From NCBI GenBank assembly GCA_023231445.1, contig JALNVF010000045.1:1-21791 (forward strand): a stretch of DNA of 21,791 nucleotides, written 5' to 3'. Made by a program: the position numbers and the translations under genes. How positions within the stretch are numbered: position 1 is the stretch's first letter; each line of letters starts with the position of its first letter. This document shows, piece by piece, positions 14,274 to 19,834 of the stretch. A model generated the notes under the pieces. The model was not told where the DNA came from, searched no databases, and saw only the letters and a list, made by a program, of their open reading frames with translations. The DNA comes from Treponema sp. (lineage in GTDB: Bacteria; Spirochaetota; Spirochaetia; Treponematales; Treponemataceae).

Positions 14274-15272
14274 TTACCTCATACCGCCTTCTGTAAATTT
14301 AACTGCAATGTGAGCGTTGCTTGTTTCGGCGGAAAGTTGTTTAGTCTGTTCAGGAAACGTCCAGTCTGCCGGAAGTGTATTTTGTCCGTTACTCGTATGG
14401 CTGTGTATTGCATAATTACGCGCGTCTCCATCAATCAGTGCATTTATAGATCCGTTGTTTGTCTTAAAGATAATCGTATCAGCTTTTACCCGGTCTGCAT
14501 TGATCGATGCGTTGTCAGTATGAAGATCAAGACCGGCAGGGAATGTACAGCTGTTTGCGGTGATCCGTCCGTTATTCGTTTTGATTTTACATGTCTGTCC
14601 CGTGCAGTTCTCCAATTCGACTTTTCCGTTCGACGTATGGGCACTCAGCTTTCCGCATTCCGTTCCGGAGACAACAATGCGGGCGTTATCAGTCGTAAAT
14701 GTTCCGCTTTTCAGGTGTCGGAGATTTTCTACCGTAAGGCGGGCGTTGTCTGTTTGTACTGAAACATCTCCGCTGAATGATTCTGGTATTTCAAGCGTAA
14801 TACCACCATGTGCATGGAACAGTCCGAACCAGTTGAACAGATGGAACGGAATAGAATGAATGAATGTATAGACCCCGTCTGCTTCCGATACTGAAATTTT
14901 GTCGGTCGGCAGCGGATCGAACAATACGCGGACTCTCCCGGCCGGTACACTCCGTACATCAACATGAATGTTCTGTGCTGAAACTATGATTGTTTTAACA
15001 TCTCCTGCTGCGGTATATCGGGACGGTTCGGAATCCGGTATTCCTGCGTTTTTTGCAGGAAGGCTGTCTGCAGCTTTTTTATATTCAGCACATATCTGCA
15101 GGGCAATATCAGCCGGTGAACCAAGATCCTGGATAACCGCATCTTCTGCAGCGCCATTTTCTACTTTATCGCTGATCATTTCAGTGTAGTATGCAATAAC
15201 TTTTTCCCGTTCTTCCTTATTGAGGGATACCAGATTCTCTGTAAGTTTCTGCAGGAATATTTCTTTGTTCAT
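14274..15272 (-). CDS. HAAS-domain protein with DUF4097 beta-helix repeats
   Basis: This 332-residue protein starts at ATG with AGGAGA upstream. Residues 1-65 are a HAAS/DUF1700 domain (FLQKLTENLVSLNKEEREK, then DLGSPADIA), a helical module typical of proteins controlled by PadR regulators. Residues 90-332 are a DUF4097 region with eight turns marked by T-[D/S/N]-N-[G/A] followed by a hydrophobic strand (TDNARL, TSNGKV, TNNGRI, TNNGSI, TSNAHI), suggesting a right-handed beta-helix or stacked sheet. No signal peptide is visible, and the hydrophobic patch FHLFNWFGLF (145-154) is too short for a confident membrane span. It lies 67 bp after padR in one operon. Molecular function is not known for this family; envelope stress roles have been suggested for relatives. 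Confidence 0.88.
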   Translation of the reverse strand: MNKEIFLQKLTENLVSLNKEEREKVIAYYTEMISDKVENGAAEDAVIQDLGSPADIALQICAEYKKAADSLPAKNAGIPDSEPSRYTAAGDVKTIIVSAQNIHVDVRSVPAGRVRVLFDPLPTDKISVSEADGVYTFIHSIPFHLFNWFGLFHAHGGITLEIPESFSGDVSVQTDNARLTVENLRHLKSGTFTTDNARIVVSGTECGKLSAHTSNGKVELENCTGQTCKIKTNNGRITANSCTFPAGLDLHTDNASINADRVKADTIIFKTNNGSINALIDGDARNYAIHSHTSNGQNTLPADWTFPEQTKQLSAETSNAHIAVKFTEGGMR

Positions 15273-15339
15273 TTTTTGTCTCCTATAAAAAAATCTTCAT
15301 TAGTGGTACGCGGGTACGGCGCGAACCGTAGTTTACGTG

Positions 15340-15645
15340 TCAGGCATTTTCGACAAATGTGTAAATTTTACGCATTTCTTCAGATTCATTCAGAAAGGCC
15401 TGTACTTTTTCCAGACCTGACTGCTCAATTTTGTAATATTTCCGGGTCCGCCCGTTATATTCTTCACTGTAGGTGGAAACAATTCCGTTGGTTTCCAGCC
15501 TTCTGAGTATCGGATACAGCGTCGATTCGGAAATTTCTATGCATGACGACACATCGCTTATTATACGGTACCCGTAAGACGGTCCTTTTTTGAGCGCGGC
15601 CAGCACACATATTTCAATAACTCCTTTTTTTCTTTGAATATCCAT
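15340..15645 (-). CDS. PadR-family transcriptional regulator
   Basis: The 101-residue protein matches the short PadR type: GPSYGYRIISDV in helix 2-3, ISESTLYPILRRLETNGIV as recognition helix, and wing NGRTRKYYKIEQSG. A short C-terminal helix forms the dimer contact. PadR proteins are usually repressors of an adjacent membrane or envelope gene and often accompany HAAS-domain partners, as here. ATG follows AAGGAG. The promoter overlaps a nested dyad that is the natural autorepression site. The inducing signal is unknown. Confidence 0.93.
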   Translation of the reverse strand: MDIQRKKGVIEICVLAALKKGPSYGYRIISDVSSCIEISESTLYPILRRLETNGIVSTYSEEYNGRTRKYYKIEQSGLEKVQAFLNESEEMRKIYTFVENA

Positions 15646-15662
15646 ACGACTCCTTATAAGGA

Positions 15663-15709
15663 TACTATGTAATGCAAGCTATGTAAAACATAGTATATAA
15701 TGCATAGTA
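15663..15709. promoter_or_regulatory. Nested dyad operator of the PadR operon
   Basis: Four half-sites share one axis at 15686: inner CTATG-N5-CATAG (15679-15693) and outer TACTATG/CATAGTA (15663-15669, 15703-15709), each separated from the inner site by exactly 9 bases. The outer right half overlaps the padR -10 hexamer. ATG(T/C)A-type dyads are usual PadR targets. Confidence 0.7.
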
Positions 15710-15732
15710 TATATATTTACTTATATTGTCAA
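15704..15732 (-). promoter_or_regulatory. Promoter of padR-HAAS operon
   Basis: On the - strand TTGACA (15732-15727) and TACTAT (15709-15704) are 17 bases apart. The -10 is itself part of the dyad operator, so regulator binding would block polymerase. Confidence 0.75.
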
Positions 15733-15739
15733 GCTCTTA

Positions 15740-15768
15740 TTGAACAAGTAGTACAGAAGGTCTACGAT
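15740..15768 (+). promoter_or_regulatory. Promoter of the MBL-fold hydrolase gene
   Basis: TTGAAC (15740-15745) and TACGAT (15763-15768) are separated by 17 bases, 31 bases before the favoured start codon. It is divergent from the padR promoter, with the -35 boxes only 7 bases apart. Confidence 0.55.
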
Positions 15769-15799
15769 ACTGATGCATCCGTTTTTTTTCGGAGGAATT

Positions 15800-16660
15800 A
15801 TGAGATGTACAGTGCTTGTTGAGAATTCTTCAGAAAGAGAAGATCTTGTTTCTCAGCACGGATTTTCCCTTTTTATTGAAACTTCCGGCAATACCATTCT
15901 TCTTGATGCAGGGCAGGATGATACATTTGCACGGAATGCAGTCGTTCTGGGAAAAGATATTACCTCAGTATCTGCGGCTGTCTGCTCCCATGCGCATTAT
16001 GACCATGCAGGCGGTTTCTGCTCGTTCTGTTCAATAAACAAAACAGCTCCTGTGTATACCTATTGGAAACCCGGAACATTATGTTTCAGTACGGCTCATG
16101 CGGCTCCCGGAGAAGGACCTCGTTTTATCGGATGGAGCGGAGCAGACACCTGTAAAGACAGAATCCGCGTGATAAGCAGAAGTGCACCTGAACAGATTGT
16201 TCCCGGAATCTGGATTATACCAGTTGTTGTGCATAACGGAGCGCTGCCTTATAAGGATAAAATGCTTTTTATAGAACAGGATGGCAGAATGATGCCGGAT
16301 GACTTTACTCACGAGTGTGTTCTTGCGGCGGAAACTCAAAAAAACGGGTCCGCAGGATTTGCCCTTTTCAATTCCTGTTCTCACAGCGGTGTCATAAATA
16401 CGATTGAAAGTGTCAGGCATTTTTTCCCCCGTATTCCGGTTTTTTCATATACAGGAGGATTCCACTTTCCCTGGAACAGGGGGGAAACGATACCCCAGGA
16501 AGACCTTACGGGCATGGATGAACTTGCTTCTTATACGGCTTCGTCCTGTATGGAGCTGTATTCCGGTCACTGCACGGGGGAAGGTGCGCAGGAGTATCTG
16601 GAAGACCTCTGCGGCAGTCGTTTTCACCGGCTGCATACCGGTATGATATTTTCCGTGTAA
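15800..16660 (+). CDS. COG1237-type metallo-beta-lactamase-fold hydrolase
   Basis: The 286-residue soluble enzyme belongs to the branch containing the dihydropterin-ribofuranosyl-aminobenzene-phosphate synthase homologues. Metal ligands are visible: HAHYDH (H64, H66, D68, H69) after the LLDAGQ strand, CSHSG (H195) and SGHCTG (H257); GGFHF (H222) is another family mark. Two metal ions in the active site are expected. The substrate cannot be read from sequence and annotations in this branch are often over-specific. An in-frame ATG nine codons earlier lacks a ribosome site, whereas the ATG at 15800 follows GGAGG by 5 bases, so this start is chosen. It stands alone between the padR promoter and the permease operon. 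Confidence 0.9.
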   Translation: MRCTVLVENSSEREDLVSQHGFSLFIETSGNTILLDAGQDDTFARNAVVLGKDITSVSAAVCSHAHYDHAGGFCSFCSINKTAPVYTYWKPGTLCFSTAHAAPGEGPRFIGWSGADTCKDRIRVISRSAPEQIVPGIWIIPVVVHNGALPYKDKMLFIEQDGRMMPDDFTHECVLAAETQKNGSAGFALFNSCSHSGVINTIESVRHFFPRIPVFSYTGGFHFPWNRGETIPQEDLTGMDELASYTASSCMELYSGHCTGEGAQEYLEDLCGSRFHRLHTGMIFSV

Positions 16661-16721
16661 TGTAATAGAGAGAACATCTTTTTTTCCGCTCAAAGGAATT
16701 ATATATTCCTCCTCTGCCGTG

Positions 16722-16751
16722 TTGACAAACGGAGCCATTCCGGGATATACC
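16722..16751 (+). promoter_or_regulatory. Promoter of permease operon
   Basis: TTGACA (16722-16727) is followed after 18 bases by TATACC (16746-16751). The start point would be near 16758, just upstream of an inverted repeat. A separate small repeat (AGGAAT/ATTCCT, 16694-16710) lies upstream and has no T tract. Confidence 0.55.
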
Positions 16752-16762
16752 AGTTTTCTTGA

Positions 16763-16789
16763 ATAATATGCAAGTTGTTTGCATATTAT
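16763..16789. promoter_or_regulatory. Perfect 11-bp inverted repeat, probable operator of permease operon
   Basis: ATAATATGCAA and its exact complement are separated by GTTGT. The site lies just downstream of the predicted start point and just before the AGGGAGG ribosome site. Shape and position suit a metal-responsive repressor of the ArsR/SmtB type, but no such regulator is in the window. A role as an mRNA hairpin is also possible. Confidence 0.65.
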
Positions 16790-17729
16790 CAGGGAGGCCC
16801 GTATTATTCATGCACTGACACTTTTTACTGGGACATGGCTTGAAGCTGTGCCTTTCCTGCTGCTTGGAATTATATTTTCTGCAGTTGTGCACGTAATTGT
16901 TCCGGACGGATTTCTGCAGAAAGTGTTTCCCCGGAATCCCGTCCTGGGAATATGCTTTGGCGTTCTCGGCGGTTTCTTTCTTCCTGTCTGTGACTGTGCA
17001 TCAGTTCCCGTTTTCCGCTCGCTTGTAAAGAAAGGAATACCGCTGCCTGCGGCTGCCGCCTTTTTAACGGCAGCTCCGATTATAAATCCTGTTGTTATGC
17101 TGTCTACGTGGTACGCATACGGAGGGAACGGCAGAATAGTTCTGGCACGTTCAGTTTTCGGTATCATCTGTTCCACACTTATTGCATCCACATTCCTTTT
17201 TAAAGATGCATCAGATTTCATACCACCGGAAAAAGAACAGAATGAGTGCTGCGGGGGGATTTCCGGTATGAATCAATCTTTTTCAGAGAAAACCGCTTCC
17301 GTCATTTCATACAGCTGCAGTGAGTTTATTGAGGCAGGCAGCTGGCAGTCTGCTGGTATTGCCGTTGCGACGTTATTCCAGCTGCTTGCAGGCAGCGGCA
17401 GTACATCATTTTTATCTTTTCATTTATTCCGTCCGTCCGGGCCTGGACTGTTTTTATCAATCGCACTTATGATGGGGATTGCGTATCTGCTTTCTCTTTG
17501 TTCAACTTCGGATGCTGTTATCTGTTCTGTCATCGGAAAAAATTTTCCGCCTGTTGCACAACTTGCTTTTCTTGTTTTTGGACCCATGATGGACATAAAG
17601 AATACTATACTGCTCGGAGGAATGTGTTCATGGAAGTTGTCCGCACGAATGGTCCTTACGACTTTTGTCGAGTGTTTTTGTGTAATGGCTGTATTTGCCG
17701 TTTTCGGAAGCGGAGTAAGAATCTTATGA
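16779..17729 (+). CDS. UPF0718/DUF318-family permease
   Basis: This membrane protein of about 308-316 residues has eight or so helices in two halves. The first-half signature LPVCDCASVPVFRSLVKKG then PLPAAAAFLTAAPIINPVV is the diagnostic motif of the family that includes ArsP-type and YraQ/YcgR-type permeases. The second half repeats it as LSLCSTSDAVI and GPMMDIKN. A Cys-containing loop (NECCGG) lies between halves. The substrate is unknown; family members export organoarsenicals or are linked to metal and thiol stress. The start is uncertain: the only conventional codon is TTG at 16779, which lies in the inverted repeat without a ribosome site, while AGGGAGG (16791-16797) is ideally placed for ATT at 16803 or 16806. 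The end overlaps the partner gene by ATGA. Confidence 0.88.
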   Translation: MHIIREARIIHALTLFTGTWLEAVPFLLLGIIFSAVVHVIVPDGFLQKVFPRNPVLGICFGVLGGFFLPVCDCASVPVFRSLVKKGIPLPAAAAFLTAAPIINPVVMLSTWYAYGGNGRIVLARSVFGIICSTLIASTFLFKDASDFIPPEKEQNECCGGISGMNQSFSEKTASVISYSCSEFIEAGSWQSAGIAVATLFQLLAGSGSTSFLSFHLFRPSGPGLFLSIALMMGIAYLLSLCSTSDAVICSVIGKNFPPVAQLAFLVFGPMMDIKNTILLGGMCSWKLSARMVLTTFVECFCVMAVFAVFGSGVRIL

Positions 17730-18631
17730 AAAACAGACACATACATTTTATTGCCGCCGGAATAGAAACTACTGTTTTTTTCTGGATCGGAATACTGCTT
17801 ATTGGTATAGTAACACGCAACATAACACGGTTTTTCGTCGTACACCGGTTAAAACCGTTTATCTTCGGTTCCGGTATCGTCTTTCTGCTGTGGGGAATAC
17901 AAAGGCTGCGGCAGTTTTCATCTTCTGACAGGCAGAAACAGGCCATGATACATCACGACAGAGCATATTTTTTTCATCTTGGTGTATTTCTTGTTCTTAC
18001 TGTTTTTGTGAGTATTCCGATATTCCGGTATTTAAAAACCGGTACAAAGGCAGCAAACACTCTTTCCCTTACCGGACCGGAAGGCCCCATATCTCACGAC
18101 CAGCTTGATTCACAGGTACGGCGGTATTCTGACAGTCAGTTTAATGCAGTTGAATCAGCGCAGAATTCTTCACAATCTGCTGCTTCGTATCAGAATGCCG
18201 TTCAGCATTCGTTTACCACGACCTCTGATGACCTTCTGCACGGATACTATCCGGAAGAGAAAAAAATACTGATCAGCGATACAGAGGGTGCCGGATGGAT
18301 CAAAGAAATCGAAAATCATACATCGTCTTATATCGGATGGTCAGTTACCGTGAAAGGATGTGTTGTGAGCGATCCTTCAATCTTCAGCCGGGGAATGTTC
18401 TGTCCTTCCCGGGAACTCATGACGTGCTGCGTTGCAGATCTTTCTCTTATAGGATTTACCTGTCTTTATGATCCTGACGGACCGTTTAGCGGTCTTATAC
18501 GCGACGGAACATGGGTGAGTGTAACGGGAACGGTAAAACAGGGCGAATATCAGGGGCAGCCGGAACCGCAGCTTGTTTGTACCTCGGTTATAAAGGCTGA
18601 TCCTCCTGCGGATCCGTATCTATATCCTTAA
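17726..18631 (+). CDS. DUF1980/UPF0703 (YcgQ-like) membrane protein, partner of the permease
   Basis: The 301-residue protein is coupled to the permease by ATGA, as in many genomes where these families occur as a pair. Three hydrophobic helices are near 8-29, 44-58 and 81-99. The rest is a soluble domain, with a Gln/Ser/Asn-rich region about 120-160, then an OB-like part. That part has FCPSRELMTCCVADLSLIGF (C226, C234, C235, D238), matching the family's CCxAD motif, and WVSVTGTVKQGEYQG. The cysteines could bind a metal, inference only. The frame is open for 76 codons upstream inside the permease gene, but that extension reads as an out-of-frame shadow, and the ATG at 17726 is preferred. Confidence 0.87.
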   Translation: MKNRHIHFIAAGIETTVFFWIGILLIGIVTRNITRFFVVHRLKPFIFGSGIVFLLWGIQRLRQFSSSDRQKQAMIHHDRAYFFHLGVFLVLTVFVSIPIFRYLKTGTKAANTLSLTGPEGPISHDQLDSQVRRYSDSQFNAVESAQNSSQSAASYQNAVQHSFTTTSDDLLHGYYPEEKKILISDTEGAGWIKEIENHTSSYIGWSVTVKGCVVSDPSIFSRGMFCPSRELMTCCVADLSLIGFTCLYDPDGPFSGLIRDGTWVSVTGTVKQGEYQGQPEPQLVCTSVIKADPPADPYLYP

Positions 18632-18699
18632 TTACTATGGTATATACACGCTATGGCATTCGTTAACCGGAAAATTCTATAAGAAGAAACAAAAAAATA

Positions 18700-18728
18700 T
18701 TGTATTCGATTTGTTTTTGCGTTATACT
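18700..18728 (+). promoter_or_regulatory. Candidate promoter P1 of the receptor-tip/Cache gene
   Basis: TTGTAT (18700-18705) and TATACT (18723-18728) are separated by 17 bases. It would give a leader of about 55 bases. The preceding stretch from 18632 has no other feature I can see and no clear terminator for the permease operon. Confidence 0.55.
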
Positions 18729-18756
18729 ACCGCCAGAATCAGGGATAACAAGTGTC

Positions 18757-18765
18757 TGTTATAAT
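18757..18765 (+). promoter_or_regulatory. Candidate extended -10 promoter P2
   Basis: TGTTATAAT contains a perfect TATAAT with the extended TGn element. No good -35 is seen at 17 bases, as is usual for this type. Start near 18772, 20 bases before the ATG. Confidence 0.5.
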
Positions 18766-18791
18766 GTGTGTCCATTTTTTGAGGTCAATAT

Positions 18792-19796
18792 ATGCAGAAA
18801 AAAAACCAGACAGAAGAATTAAATGTAGTTTTTAACAAACTGATTGTCGATTACAAGACACTCCGCCTTTCTCTCGCAGATATATATAATCAGTCCCAGA
18901 ATATCCGTGTTTTATCTTTTAACTCCGCAATAGAAGCGGCCAGAGCAGGACAGGCCGGAAGCGGATTTAAAATCATATCGGAAGAAATACGGAATATCTC
19001 AGAAAAAAATGATGCCGGAAGTCAGGCGAGTAACGCGGTTGTCGACAGTATTGAAAAAAAAATGTACGACCTTATCGGTATTCGTACTGCTGATGTTGCT
19101 TTCGATATTATTGATAAAATAGACAGAAACCTTTTTGAACGGTATTGCGACGTGCAGGCGTGGGCGACGTTCGGTAAAATAATTGATGCCTGCAGCATGC
19201 CTTCGGAAGAGACATATGAGAAGGCCCAGAATGTGCTCGAACGGATGGTACGCATTTATGAAGTGTATCACGATGCCATTTTAACAGATATGAACGGAAT
19301 AGTGATTTGTGCCGGAGTCCGGAAGGAACTGAGGGGGGCGGATCTGTCAAACAGAGAATGGTTCAAGACTGTCTGTGCGGAAAAAAAGATTATATATTCC
19401 GACATGTACTACTCTTCATCCCGCAAAACATGGGCTGTTGCCTACACCTGTCCCGTTATCGGAGCCGACGGAAGTATGATCGGTGTCCTTTCCACCCGGT
19501 TCAACTGGCAGTATATTTTAAATATTGTCGATGAGTCAAAAGTATCTCCCACCGGAGAAATCTGTGTTATTAACAGTGAAGGTACCGTTATAGCTTCACG
19601 TAACAGATCTGATATTCTTAAACGAAATCTTTCAGATACAGAAGCATTTCATCAGCTTTCATCGGATATTCCGTACGGTTTCTGCTATACAAAAAATGCA
19701 GGTTCTTCTTTCTCTGTATTCGGATTTGCCCATACATGCGGGTATAATTCATATCCCGGAAAGAACTGGTCGGTCATTATCAGGGAAGAATACTGA
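18792..19796 (+). CDS. Soluble mini-chemoreceptor: N-terminal MCP tip followed by Cache-like sensor
   Basis: This 334-residue protein has no membrane helix or signal peptide. Residues 25-72 hold a receptor hairpin tip (SFNSAIEAARAGQAGSGF, 42-59, then IISEEIRNIS), with only about 40 residues before it. Residues 90-130 form a helical segment (RTADVAFDIIDKIDRNLFERYCDVQAW) that I have the impression recurs in bacterial sensor proteins. Residues 160-334 resemble a PDC/Cache fold: TDMNGIVICAG, GADLSNREWFK, YSDMYYSSSRKTWAVAY and GVLSTRFNW. Cache domains are normally extracytoplasmic; here one appears cytoplasmic and lies C-terminal to the signalling tip, the reverse of a normal MCP. It could cap or modulate a receptor array in response to a cytoplasmic metabolite. 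ATG follows GAGG. Ligand and partner are unknown. Confidence 0.85.
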   Translation: MQKKNQTEELNVVFNKLIVDYKTLRLSLADIYNQSQNIRVLSFNSAIEAARAGQAGSGFKIISEEIRNISEKNDAGSQASNAVVDSIEKKMYDLIGIRTADVAFDIIDKIDRNLFERYCDVQAWATFGKIIDACSMPSEETYEKAQNVLERMVRIYEVYHDAILTDMNGIVICAGVRKELRGADLSNREWFKTVCAEKKIIYSDMYYSSSRKTWAVAYTCPVIGADGSMIGVLSTRFNWQYILNIVDESKVSPTGEICVINSEGTVIASRNRSDILKRNLSDTEAFHQLSSDIPYGFCYTKNAGSSFSVFGFAHTCGYNSYPGKNWSVIIREEY

Positions 19797-19813
19797 CGAG
19801 TATTTTTCCCTGA
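19780..19813. terminator. Strong hairpin between convergent receptor genes
   Basis: Two 15-base arms (TCAGGGAAGAATACT and its complement with one G-U pair) enclose the loop GACG. The stem includes the last codons and stop of the mini-receptor gene and lies 21 bases from the stop of the convergent MCP. Only a weak CTTTTC tract follows on the + strand, so termination efficiency is uncertain; it may act for both directions. Confidence 0.6.
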
Positions 19814-19834
19814 CTTTTCAAGGTCGATTATGAA

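Noticed and set aside
15773..15799. Upstream ATG for the MBL-fold protein
   Set aside because: No ribosome site precedes it and the GGAGG for the next ATG lies within those codons.
16694..16710. AGGAAT/ATTCCT hairpin as terminator of the MBL gene
   Set aside because: Short AT-rich stem with no T tract following; not a convincing terminator.
17498..17725. A 76-codon N-terminal extension of the DUF1980 protein
   Set aside because: It lies wholly within the permease gene in another frame, reads as low-quality sequence, and the ATGA-coupled ATG at 17726 matches normal family length.
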